From: Candidatus Tectimicrobiota bacterium
GTDB lineage: Bacteria; JACPUC01
DNA: 64,000 nucleotides
Assembly: GCA_016192455.1 (NCBI GenBank)
Contig: JACPUC010000011.1
Location: 1 to 64,000, forward strand
Reading direction: 5' to 3'
Shown here in pieces: positions 8,674-18,529 of this stretch. The first letter of the stretch is position 1, and every line of letters starts with the position of its first letter. A program made the translations under genes and the position numbers. Under the pieces are notes generated by a model, which saw only the letters and a list, made by a program, of their open reading frames with translations, made no database searches and was not told where the DNA came from.

Positions 8674-9228
8674 CTACACCCGCCCTTTCTTCAGGAGGCA
8701 GAAGCCGTTGGACTCGACGAGCAGCGCGTGGTTGAACTTGCTGCGGAAGTTCTCGAAGGCGATCGTGGCGGTGAGTTCGACGAGCGCGGCGGGTGGAAAC
8801 TGCGCTTCGAGCTGCGCGAAGAGGGCGCCGTCCGCGTCCTGGTCGCTGCGGGTGATGCGCTCGGCGTAAGTGAGCGCCAGCTTCTCGCGGCGGTTGAAGA
8901 GGGGGCTGGCGGCATAGTCATGCACGGCGGCCACTTGCTCTTCACTCAACCCTTCTTGCATCCCACGGGACGCATTGATGTCCGCTCAGAAGGGGCAGCC
9001 GTTCAAGCCCGCCACGTAGGTGTAGATGAGGCTGCGCAGCTTCAGGTCGATGTTGCCCGCCTGCTCGATCCCCATGGTGAGCGCGGCGGCGCCCTTCAGG
9101 ATCGTTGGGCAGTAGCCCATGAGGCGGGTGGGATTGAGCACCGTGCCGAAGCGCGCCTCCTGCTGCCGCATCACCTCCCGCACCTCCGGCGCCGCCGTCT
9201 CGATGGTCAGCTCGCGTAGTCGTGGCAT
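8674..9228 (-). CDS. AhpD-like/carboxymuconolactone decarboxylase family protein, candidate selenoprotein (in-frame TGA at 8988-8986 read as Sec)
   Basis: Same-frame ORF pieces join as ...LRSLIYTYVAGLNGCPF-[TGA]-ADINASRGMQEGLSEEQVAAVHDYAASPLFNRREKLALTYAERIT...; TGA occupies the second Cys of the AhpD CxxC site (CPFU). aggagg-type RBS before ATG at 9228. Confidence 0.88.
8957..8974 (-). promoter_or_regulatory. Candidate bacterial SECIS hairpin for AhpD-like UGA
   Basis: Minus-strand TGCGTCC-CGTG-GGATGCA (7 bp including one G:U); loop begins about 18 nt after UGA with G at loop position 2. Confidence 0.7.
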
Positions 9229-9583
9229 CGTCTCCTCCTCTCTTCCCCTGGTTCTGCTCCGCCCGCTGCGTGGTTCCGCCGCGCGGCGCGCGGCGGCTGC
9301 TGCGAATATGGCGCCACGCATTCCTTGCCGAGAGCCCGGCTCTCCGCCGCTCCTATCATCTACTACAAAGTGTGCGTTCAGGCTACCGCGGCGATGCGCG
9401 ACGCGGGTCGACGCCAAGCTTCTCCGCGGCGGGCCCCGCGGCGCCCAGCGTTGACGCAGGCCGACAGTCTGCTACGATAGCGGCGCGGACGCCGGCGTCA
9501 AGGTGGGCTCGCAACGGCCTTCCTAGGCGCCTCGGCGTCGCTTCGCAGTCCTCGCCGTCCTCGAGACCTCAGCGTACGCTTCC

Positions 9584-10450
9584 ATGACCCTGTACGTCCA
9601 AGCGATTCTGAACGGCATCCTGGTGGGCGGGGTGTATGGCCTCGTGGCGATCGGCCTGTCGCTGATCTTCGGGGTGATGAAGATCATCAACTTCGCGCAC
9701 GGGGAGATGCTGGTCCTGGCGATGTACCTGAGCTTCTTCCTCTTCACGCTGCTCGGGATCGATCCGTACATGTCGCTGTTCGTCTGCGCGGTCGCCGCTT
9801 TCATCCTCGGCTATGGCGTGCAGCGCTTCCTGGTGAACCGCATCCTGCATGTGCCGGAGGAGATGCAGGTGCTCCTCATGCTCGGCGTGGCGCTGGTGCT
9901 GCAGAACGCCACGCTGGTGGCCTGGGGACCGAACTTCCGCGCCGCGCAGACCCGCTACAGCCTGAGCACGGTGTGGCTGGGGCCGCTCGTGATGGATGTG
10001 CCGCGGCTCGTCGCTTTCGTCCTGGCGTTGGCCCTGGCGCTCCTCCTCTATCTCTTCCTGCGGCGCACCGAGCTGGGGACGACCATCCGCGCCGCCGCCG
10101 ACAACCGCGACGGCGCCGTGCTCATCGGCCTCGACGTGAGGCGCATCTACGCCTTCAGCTTCGGCCTCGGCGCCGCCTGCGTCGGCGCCGCCGGCTCCAT
10201 CATCCTGCCGTTCCTGCCGATGTCGCCCTACTCGGCGCTCAGCTTCACGTTGACGAGCTTCATCGTCGTCATCCTGGGCGGCATGGGGAGCTTCCTGGGG
10301 GTGCTCGTCGGGGGCCTCTTCGTCGGCGTGGCGGAGAACCTGGGCGCGGTGGTCCTGACCAGTTCGAGCAAGTACATCTTCAGCTACGCCTTGCTCATTC
10401 TCGTGATGGTGCTCCGTCCACAAGGGATTTTCCGAGGGCGCAGCGGATGA
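9584..10450 (+). CDS. livH: Branched-chain amino acid ABC transporter permease LivH
   Basis: GIYGLVAIGLSLIFGVMKIINFAHGEMLVL...GGMGSFLGVLVGGLFVG. Confidence 0.93.
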   Translation: MTLYVQAILNGILVGGVYGLVAIGLSLIFGVMKIINFAHGEMLVLAMYLSFFLFTLLGIDPYMSLFVCAVAAFILGYGVQRFLVNRILHVPEEMQVLLMLGVALVLQNATLVAWGPNFRAAQTRYSLSTVWLGPLVMDVPRLVAFVLALALALLLYLFLRRTELGTTIRAAADNRDGAVLIGLDVRRIYAFSFGLGAACVGAAGSIILPFLPMSPYSALSFTLTSFIVVILGGMGSFLGVLVGGLFVGVAENLGAVVLTSSSKYIFSYALLILVMVLRPQGIFRGRSG

Positions 10451-11436
10451 GGGCGTTCACCGGGGAGAGAGCCGCGCGGCGAGGCCCCATGCTCGTGGGG
10501 GGGGCGCTGCTCCTGCTCCTGGCGGCGCCCCTCTACCTGGGCTCGTACTGGACCTCCACCCTCATCCTCGTCTTCTTCTATGCCTACACGGGACAGTGTT
10601 GGAACATCCTCGGCGGCTACGCCGGCCAGGTCTCCCTCGGGCATGCCGCCTTCCTGGGCATCGGCGCCTACACGAGCACGGCGCTCTTCATGTTCGCCGG
10701 CCTCACGCCGTGGCTCGGCATGCTCGCGGGGGGCGTGCTGGCGGCGCTCCTGGGGCTGTGCATCGGCTTTGTCAGCTTCCGCTTCCACATCCGCGGCGCC
10801 TACTTCATCCTCATCACCCTGGCCTTCGCCGAGATCTTCCACCTCCTGGCCCTGCACCTCGAGTCGCTGGGCGGGGCGCAGGGGCTCTTCGTCCCGTTCA
10901 CCGGCGCGAGCTGGGCGAAGATGCAGTTCAAGGGGAACACGAACTACTACTACGTGGCGCTCGCGCTCCTCGTCGTCATCACCCTGGTGGCGCGCGCCCT
11001 CGAGCGCTCCAAGCTCGGCCTCTACCTGGTGGCGATCCGCGAGGACGAGGACGCCTCGCGCGCCCTCGGCGTCAATACCATGCGCTGCAAGCTGGCGGCC
11101 ACGGCCATCAGCGCCTTCTTCACCGCCCTGGCCGGAGCCTTCTACAGCAACTATTTCTTCTACATCCATCCCGACGAGGTGCTCGACGTCGAGCTGTCGG
11201 TGGATATCCTCCTGCGGCCGATCGTGGGCGGCGCCGGCACCCTCTTCGGCCCCATCGTCGGCTCCTTCATCCTGACGCCGCTGGCGGAGCTGTCGCGCGC
11301 CTACTTCTCCAAGGAGGGGCTCATCGGCACGCACCTGATCATCTACGGCCTCCTCCTCATCGCGGTGGTGCTCTTCTTCCCGCGTGGGGTGGCGCCCTAC
11401 CTGGCGCGCCTCGTGGCGGGAAAACGGACCTCCTGA
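10447..11436 (+). CDS. livM: Branched-chain amino acid ABC transporter permease LivM
   Basis: YTGQCWNILGGYAGQVSLGHAAFLGIGAYTS...; ATGA overlap with livH. Confidence 0.92.
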   Translation: MRAFTGERAARRGPMLVGGALLLLLAAPLYLGSYWTSTLILVFFYAYTGQCWNILGGYAGQVSLGHAAFLGIGAYTSTALFMFAGLTPWLGMLAGGVLAALLGLCIGFVSFRFHIRGAYFILITLAFAEIFHLLALHLESLGGAQGLFVPFTGASWAKMQFKGNTNYYYVALALLVVITLVARALERSKLGLYLVAIREDEDASRALGVNTMRCKLAATAISAFFTALAGAFYSNYFFYIHPDEVLDVELSVDILLRPIVGGAGTLFGPIVGSFILTPLAELSRAYFSKEGLIGTHLIIYGLLLIAVVLFFPRGVAPYLARLVAGKRTS

Positions 11437-12239
11437 TGGTCATCCTGCAGGTCGAGAAGGTGGCGAAACGTTTCGGCGGCCTGCTGGCGGTGGACGACGT
11501 CTCCTTCAGCCTGGACGAGGGGGAAATCCTGGGTCTCATTGGTCCCAACGGCGCCGGCAAGACGACCCTGTTCAACCTCCTCACCGGCTTCCTGCAACCG
11601 GAGAGCGGCCGCATCCACTTCCGCGGCGCCGACATCACGCGCCTGCCGCCTCACGCCATCTGCCGTCTCGGCATGGTGCGCACCTTCCAGATCGTCCGTC
11701 CCTTCCTGCGCCTCAGCGTCCTGGAGAACGTCGTCGTGGCGGCGCTTCTGCGCACCAACGCCATGGCCGCCGCCAGGCGGCAGGCGGAGGACCTCCTCAC
11801 CTTCGTCGGACTGGAGGCCAGGCGCCACACCCCCGCCGCCACCCTCACCCTCCCCGACCGCAAGCGCCTCGAGCTCGGCCGCGCCCTCGCCACGCAGCCG
11901 CGACTCCTCATGCTCGACGAGGTGATGGCCGGCCTCACCCCCACGGAGTCGGACCGCTTCCTGGGCCTCATCCGCCAGGTGAACCAACGCGGCGTCACGG
12001 TGCTGCTCATCGAGCACGTCATGCGGGCCGTCATGGCGCTCAGCCACCGCGTCCTGGTGCTGAACTACGGCGAGCTGATCGCGGCGGGATCACCCGCCGC
12101 CGTGGTGCGGGACCGCCAGGTCATCGAGGCCTACCTCGGAGAAGACTACGCCTACGCTGGAACGGTTCGAGAAGGGAACCCCGGACCGCCTGGGGAGCCT
12201 ACCCAAGACCACGGTGCCAGCGCGCCCGAGCGGCGGTGA
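11436..12239 (+). CDS. livG: ABC transporter ATP-binding protein LivG
   Basis: Walker A GPNGAGKTT; VRTFQ; LMLDEVMAGLTPTE; TGATG overlap with livM. Confidence 0.93.
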   Translation: MVILQVEKVAKRFGGLLAVDDVSFSLDEGEILGLIGPNGAGKTTLFNLLTGFLQPESGRIHFRGADITRLPPHAICRLGMVRTFQIVRPFLRLSVLENVVVAALLRTNAMAAARRQAEDLLTFVGLEARRHTPAATLTLPDRKRLELGRALATQPRLLMLDEVMAGLTPTESDRFLGLIRQVNQRGVTVLLIEHVMRAVMALSHRVLVLNYGELIAAGSPAAVVRDRQVIEAYLGEDYAYAGTVREGNPGPPGEPTQDHGASAPERR

Positions 12240-12350
12240 AGGCGGGGGCGGTGGCTCCCCCTCGAAACCTCTCCCTTCCGTCTCACCCCAGCACGCTTGG
12301 CAACCCCTCCAGCTCCTGCCGGCCAGGGGCCGCGTTGCCGCCTCGGTCCG

Positions 12351-15002
12351 CTACCGGAGCTGCACCTCCACGCTCCCGAAGGTTAAGCTGCCGGTGCTGA
12401 GCAGCCCGTCCATGAGCGTGTCGATCCCGAAGAAGAACGTGCGAGGCCCAGGCTGCATCGGCAGGCCGGCGAGCGGCAGGGGGAAGGAGGGGAGGTCGAA
12501 GAGTGGACCGGCGTAAGCGCGCCGCACCGCCTCCGAGCGCACCCAGCCCTCTTCCAAGGTGAACCAAAAGAGGCCCTCGGGGGTGAGGACCGCCACCCAC
12601 CAGTCGGCCGGCCGGCCATTGCTTCCGCCCGCCTCCAGGCTCACCGTAAGGAGGAGCGGCGCGCCCCGGTCGAGGCTGAGGGGGCCGGCCGAGCCGTTGG
12701 CCTTGATCATCACGTGCGCGCTTGCCGCCGGCGGAGGGGCGGCCGGCGCGATGCCGGCGGCGATGATCCCGTCCCCGAACGTGCCCATCAGGAGGCGGTT
12801 CGGGTCATCGGGGTAGAAGGCCAGCGAGTAAATCAAGTTGTGCGGCAGCAGACCCTGCAGCCGGGACCAGGTGGCGCCGTTGTCGGTCGAGCGGTAGATG
12901 CCGGCGTTCAGGTTGCGTCCCGTCAGGTAGCTTGTGGAAGCCGCGGCATAGAGGGCGCCAGGGGCGGCAGGGGCGTCGATGACATCCTGCACGTAAGGTT
13001 GCCCCAGGACCTCCGTGAAGGTGAGACCGTCATCGGAGACCAGCAGCGCTCCCCTGCCGAGCTGACCATCCTCCGAGGTAAACCCGCCCACGAAGAGGCG
13101 CCGCGGACTGCCGGCGAAGCGCACGGCGAGCACGTCGCTCTCGGGGTAACCCTGGACGCGCGTCCAGCGCCGGCCGCCGTCCGTCGAGCGCAGCAGGCCG
13201 CCGCTGGCGCCGAAGGGGCCGCCGAAGAGTCCCGGCTGATCGGGCCGCAAGCCGGCGTAGAGGGTGGTCGGCGTCGCGGGATCGATCGCCAGGCTGTAGA
13301 TGACCTGGCGCTCCTGCTCTGTCATGCCGTCGTCCGCGGTGCTCCAGGAGGCGCCGCCGTCGCGCGAGGCGTAGAGGCGGTCGCCGTGGAAGGCGACGTA
13401 GATGGTGTCGGTCGCCGGGGTGTCGCCCCAGACCACCGCCAGCGTGGTGCGGCCGGCCAGCGCCGGGACCTGCGCCGGGGTGATGTCCCGCATGCTGACG
13501 CCGCCGTCCGTGCTGGCGAAGAGAAGGGAGCGGTGCCCCTCGCGCAGACCGTTCGACCAGCTCGAGACCCCAAAGTAGCCGCGCCGGGAATCGGTCGGAT
13601 GCACCTGCATTTCCGACACCCCGTCCGGGCCGTCCGACCCCGTCGGCTGCCAGATGAGCTGGTTCCAGGACGCGCCGCGGTCGTCCGACCGCCACAGGCC
13701 AATATCTTCGAAGGCCGCGTAGAGCACCCCTTGCGAAACCTGCAGGTCATACACCCCCGTCACCTCGGCCCCCGTGCCAACCCATCTCTCCCCCACGCGC
13801 CGCGTCGAGAGCTGCGTCCAGGTTCGGCCGCCGTCGGCGCTCTTGATGACGGCGTTCTCGTTGCACGAGAGGAGTAGGTTCGGGTCGCTGGTCGAGACCG
13901 CAACGCACTCCGGGGCTGGCCGCCAGTCGCTGTTCCAGGTCGTCGGAAAGTTGGCCGTGAGATCGGTCCAGGCGGTTTCATAGCGGTAGGTTCCGCCCAA
14001 AGCCTCATTCGTCCGCAGGTTGAGGTAGAGAATGGCGGGGTTGGCGGGGTGGATGCGGGCGCCCTTGGCCCGCAGAATCTCATCGGTAACCTCATGGATG
14101 CGGGGTTGATCGGCCACCTCGCTCCAGGTGACCCCGTCAGCGGAGCGGTAGACTCCGCCCGACCAAGTGGCGGGATTGCCGTCCTCGCCCAGGGTCTCCA
14201 GCACGTACCAGTAGCGGCGTGCCGCGCCGCTGCCGGCAACGCCGATCCACTGGCCGTGATCATGGCGGAACGGCCCCGCCAGCTTCGTAAACGAGGCGCC
14301 GTTGTCGGTGCCGCGGTAGAGTCCGGCGCTGGTGGCGGCGAAGAGGCTGCCATCGCTGGTGTCGAAGGCGAGGGAGGCGATGACGGCTGCCTCCGGGATG
14401 CCCGGCGCCTGTACGCGGGTGAAGCTCTCGCCGTCATCGGTCGAGCGGTAGAGGCCGGCGCCGGTTTCCGGAGTGTGCCAGGTGCCGGTTCCCGCCAGCA
14501 CCAGCCCCGGCGTGGCGGGTGAGAAGGCCACGGAGCTGAAGGAGATCGGCTCCGGCGGCGGCGGTTCGGAGGGGCCGGGGACGACGGAGCGCCAAGTCTC
14601 GCCCGCGTCGTCGGAGCGCAGCAGCCCGATCCAGGTGGCGGCTAAGAAGACCTCGCCGCGGCTGGGGTGGGCGATCAGCTCCTCGATGCCGTAGGCGCCC
14701 GCCGTAACGTCAGGCCGCGAGACGCCCCCCTGATTGACGTGGCGCCAGCTCATGCCGCCGTCGGTGGTCTTGAAGATGCCGCCGATGTCCATGCCGAGCA
14801 GGATGATGTCAGGGTTTGTGGTATGGAAGACCCCCGCGAAGACTCCTCCGCCGCCCCCCGGTCCCAGGCTGGCGAAATTGCCCAAGGCGGGCGCCTCGCC
14901 TGCCTGCGCTTTCAGGCGCGGCGTGGCGCTCTCGGCAGGAGCGCTCGCGGCAAACCCGAGCACCATGGCCACGAGCAGAAACAGCGTGCGGCGCCGCGAC
15001 AT
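12351..15002 (-). CDS. Secreted BNR/Asp-box repeat beta-propeller (sialidase/Vps10-like fold)
   Basis: Signal peptide MSRRRTLFLLVAMVLGFAASAPAES; about ten Asp boxes (KTTDGGMSWRHV, RSDDAGETWRSV, RSTDDGESFTRV, KSADGGRTWTQL, RSDDRGASWNQL, RSTDGGRRWTRV, RSTDNGATWSRL). Confidence 0.85.
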   Translation of the reverse strand: MSRRRTLFLLVAMVLGFAASAPAESATPRLKAQAGEAPALGNFASLGPGGGGGVFAGVFHTTNPDIILLGMDIGGIFKTTDGGMSWRHVNQGGVSRPDVTAGAYGIEELIAHPSRGEVFLAATWIGLLRSDDAGETWRSVVPGPSEPPPPEPISFSSVAFSPATPGLVLAGTGTWHTPETGAGLYRSTDDGESFTRVQAPGIPEAAVIASLAFDTSDGSLFAATSAGLYRGTDNGASFTKLAGPFRHDHGQWIGVAGSGAARRYWYVLETLGEDGNPATWSGGVYRSADGVTWSEVADQPRIHEVTDEILRAKGARIHPANPAILYLNLRTNEALGGTYRYETAWTDLTANFPTTWNSDWRPAPECVAVSTSDPNLLLSCNENAVIKSADGGRTWTQLSTRRVGERWVGTGAEVTGVYDLQVSQGVLYAAFEDIGLWRSDDRGASWNQLIWQPTGSDGPDGVSEMQVHPTDSRRGYFGVSSWSNGLREGHRSLLFASTDGGVSMRDITPAQVPALAGRTTLAVVWGDTPATDTIYVAFHGDRLYASRDGGASWSTADDGMTEQERQVIYSLAIDPATPTTLYAGLRPDQPGLFGGPFGASGGLLRSTDGGRRWTRVQGYPESDVLAVRFAGSPRRLFVGGFTSEDGQLGRGALLVSDDGLTFTEVLGQPYVQDVIDAPAAPGALYAAASTSYLTGRNLNAGIYRSTDNGATWSRLQGLLPHNLIYSLAFYPDDPNRLLMGTFGDGIIAAGIAPAAPPPAASAHVMIKANGSAGPLSLDRGAPLLLTVSLEAGGSNGRPADWWVAVLTPEGLFWFTLEEGWVRSEAVRRAYAGPLFDLPSFPLPLAGLPMQPGPRTFFFGIDTLMDGLLSTGSLTFGSVEVQLR

Positions 15003-15221
15003 TGGCTGATCCTCTCCTTCGAGGGAGGGCATGCGGGGAGACCCAGCTCCTCAACAGGAAGCACACAGAAGAGGCAGCGTAGTATACCCCAACGGCAGTG
15101 AAACTCCGCACCGTCTTGCGGAGCGTCTTCGCCGAGGCGCCGAAAGTGGAGGGCGACCCTGGTTGCGCGCGGCTTCAGAGTTCAGTAGGGTAGCCTCAGT
15201 TCGGCGCGGTGGGGGAGGACT

Positions 15222-15932
<711 letters not shown>

Positions 15933-16093
15933 CCGCGGGGAGGCGAGCCGCCGGGTCACTCGGCGCGCCGGCACAACCCCTGGCGGGGCCGGCCCCGCCT
16001 TGACAACCGCGGCGATTCTCGGCAAGAGATCATGCGGTGGGGTCCCTGGCGGCTCAGCTTCGTCTTCCCATTGTCATCCCTGGAGGCCGGCGC

Positions 16094-17734
16094 ATGGCGG
16101 AAAGCTACGAGGTGGTGGTGATCGGTGGCGGACACAACGGCCTGACGACGGCGGCCTACCTGGCGAAAGCAGGGCTCTCCGTCTGCGTCGTCGAGCGCCA
16201 GCACAACATCGGCGGCGGCTGCTCCACCGAGGAGGTGACGCTCCCCGGCTTCAAGCACAACCTGCACTCCCAGGGACACATGGGCGGACCGGTCTACACC
16301 ACCCAGGAGCTGGAGAAGCACGGCGCCACCTACGTCCGCCCCGACCCGCAGTACGCCTGCGTCTTTAGAGACGACCGCAGCGTCATCCTCTACCAGGACC
16401 TCGAGCGCACCATCGACACCATCGCGACGTTCTCGAAGCGCGACGCCGAGGCCTACCGCCGCATGTTCCAGAAGTTCCGCGACCTGCGGCGCATCATCAT
16501 CGCCTCCTGGTTCGCCCCGCCGATGCCGCCCAGCAACCTCTACCGCCTGTTCGAGAACACCGCCGACGGCCAGGAGCTCCTCTTCCTCCTCAACTCCTCC
16601 TGCAAGTCGGTGGTGGACCACTACTTCGAGAGCCAGCAGGTGAAGGTGTGGGTTCTGCTGGCGGCCATGCAGGGCTCCATCCCGCTCGATGTTTACGGCC
16701 TCGGCATCAACATCCCCACCCTCTTCACCGGTTTGCACCTGCGCCCTTACGGCGTCTGCGTCGGCGGCGCGCGCAACTTCGCCGAAGCGCTGGCGAACGT
16801 GCTGCGGCAGCACGGCGGCGTCATCAAGAAGAGCGCCGCGGTGGCGCGGGTGCTCGTCGAGGGCGGCGAGGCGCGGGGGGTGGAGCTGGCCGACGGAACG
16901 CGGATTCTGGCGACCAGGGCCATCGCCTCGAACACCAGCATCAAGCCGCTCATGCTCGAGCTGGTGGGCCGCGAGCGCCTGCCGGAAGAGTTCGCGCGCC
17001 AGGTGGACGGCTACCTGCCGGAGGAGATGACCCTCTTCACGCCGCACTACGCCCTGGACGGCCCGGTCTCCTACCGCGCCGCGCGCCTCAACCCCGACGT
17101 GGATCAGGCGATGTACGTGAGCTGGGGCGTCGAGACGGTGGCCGAGCTGCAGACGCAGATCAACGACATCCGCATCGGCCGGGCGTCGCGCGTCGTCGGC
17201 GCCTTCTCCCTCTCCCCCAGCAAGCACGACCCCAGCCAGGCGCCCGCGGGGAAGCATACCGGCATGATCTGGCAGTTCGCCCCCTTCCGGCTGCACGGCG
17301 CGGGCGAGAACTGGGTGCGCGCCGGGCTCGGCGAATGGGGCGAGGGAGGAAAAGTGCCGAAGGAGGCCTACGCCGACTACCTCACCGAGCGCTACCGCGA
17401 GGTAGCCCCCGACAGCTTCGCGCCGCGCAACATCCTGGGGCGCCACGTCTACTCGCCCTGGGACATCGTGCAGAACAACCCGGCGATGTTCGAGGCCTCC
17501 ACCCATCACGGGCGCTGCACCGCCAACCAGATGGGCATCTTCCGTCCCTTCCCCGGCTGGGCCAACTATCGCATGCCGATCAAGAAGCTCTACCTCTGCG
17601 GCGGCTCGGCGCACCCACTCGGCGGCGTGCACGGCGGACCCGGCTTCAACTGCGCCGGCGCCATCGCCGACGACCTGGGCGTGAAGAAGTGGTGGCTGCG
17701 GGAGTCGAAGACGCTGCGCGCGGCGGCGAGGTGA
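16094..17734 (+). CDS. FAD-dependent oxidoreductase, phytoene-desaturase-like family
   Basis: YEVVVIGGGHNGLTTAAYLAKAGLSVCVVERQHNIGGGC dinucleotide-binding fold; C-terminal LYLCGGSAHPLGGVHGGPGFNCA. Confidence 0.88.
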   Translation: MAESYEVVVIGGGHNGLTTAAYLAKAGLSVCVVERQHNIGGGCSTEEVTLPGFKHNLHSQGHMGGPVYTTQELEKHGATYVRPDPQYACVFRDDRSVILYQDLERTIDTIATFSKRDAEAYRRMFQKFRDLRRIIIASWFAPPMPPSNLYRLFENTADGQELLFLLNSSCKSVVDHYFESQQVKVWVLLAAMQGSIPLDVYGLGINIPTLFTGLHLRPYGVCVGGARNFAEALANVLRQHGGVIKKSAAVARVLVEGGEARGVELADGTRILATRAIASNTSIKPLMLELVGRERLPEEFARQVDGYLPEEMTLFTPHYALDGPVSYRAARLNPDVDQAMYVSWGVETVAELQTQINDIRIGRASRVVGAFSLSPSKHDPSQAPAGKHTGMIWQFAPFRLHGAGENWVRAGLGEWGEGGKVPKEAYADYLTERYREVAPDSFAPRNILGRHVYSPWDIVQNNPAMFEASTHHGRCTANQMGIFRPFPGWANYRMPIKKLYLCGGSAHPLGGVHGGPGFNCAGAIADDLGVKKWWLRESKTLRAAAR

Positions 17735-17980
17735 GGCGGGGCGCGACTGTATGGGAGGAGGGGAATTGCTTGTGGGGGACCCTCGTTCCCCCACACCCAA
17801 ACCCTGCGAGCTGCTGCGCAGCTCGCGTAAGTGGGGTGCGCCCATCGCTAAGATATGGGGGGCGCGGCTCCCTCGCAGAAATACATGCTGGAACTTCGGA
17901 GACGCGAGACTTGGGAGGGCGATGGCAGAGCCACGTTTCGAGACCCCAGGAAAGCTGTCGTGAGCAAAGGAGTAGATGTC

Positions 17981-18232
17981 ATGGCAAAGCTCTACAAGAT
18001 CCCCCTGCTTCTCAGTCCTCAACCGGAGGGCGGATATACCGTCACCAGTCCGGTGTTGCCGGAGTTCATGACCGAGGGAGATACGACCGAGGAGGTCATG
18101 CGCAACGTCCGCGACGCCTTGGAAGCCACCTTGGAGCTGTACGAAGACCAGGGCCGGCCGCTGCCGGCAAACCTCTGCCAAGACACCCAAACCGAACCGG
18201 TCTGGTTTGAATACCTGGTGCCTGAGCGGTGA
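17981..18232 (+). CDS. hicB: HicB-family antitoxin
   Basis: MAKLYKIPLLLSPQPEGGYTVTSPVLPEFMTEGDTTEEVMRNVRDALEATLE; HicB partial RNase H-like fold; followed by hicA with overlap. Confidence 0.88.
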   Translation: MAKLYKIPLLLSPQPEGGYTVTSPVLPEFMTEGDTTEEVMRNVRDALEATLELYEDQGRPLPANLCQDTQTEPVWFEYLVPER

Positions 18233-18441
18233 CCTACCGGGACGTGGCGAGAAAACTGGAGGTGCTTGGTTGCCGTGAGATTCCCCGGCGCGGGAACGGG
18301 TCGCACCGGAAATGGCTCAATCCGGCCACTGGTCGAGGGACCGTGGTTCCGGACTGGGGCAGGAGGGATTTGAAACTCGGAACGATAAGAGGCGCGGTGC
18401 GTCAGCTCGGCCTTGCGTGGAGCGATTTTGAGCAGGCTTGA
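18229..18441 (+). CDS. hicA: HicA-family toxin (GTG start)
   Basis: TYRDVARKLEVLGCREIPRRGNGSHRKWLNPATGRGTVVPDW; conserved GSHRKW. Confidence 0.88.
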   Translation: MTYRDVARKLEVLGCREIPRRGNGSHRKWLNPATGRGTVVPDWGRRDLKLGTIRGAVRQLGLAWSDFEQA

Positions 18442-18529
18442 CATGCGCACCCTCGTTGAGAACCCTATTCTCAACAGCGCCTTTGAAGAACCGACGCGTT
18501 GCCATGATTTCGAGGCTGACGATGTGTAC

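Noticed and set aside
8284-9000. Interpretation of OsmC/AhpD pieces as frameshifted pseudogenes
   Set aside because: The reading frame is maintained across both TGAs and both halves keep conserved family sequence; no other lesions seen.
8066-9228. Interpretation of the two in-frame TGAs as a genome-wide genetic-code change (TGA = Gly/Trp)
   Set aside because: Many other genes here end at TGA in a sensible place (for example livH 10448-10450, livM 11434-11436, livH 63517-63519), and only these two genes read through, at catalytic Cys sites.
15956-18190. 744-aa minus-strand ORF
   Set aside because: Mirror of the FAD oxidoreductase; same GC-driven shadow pattern.
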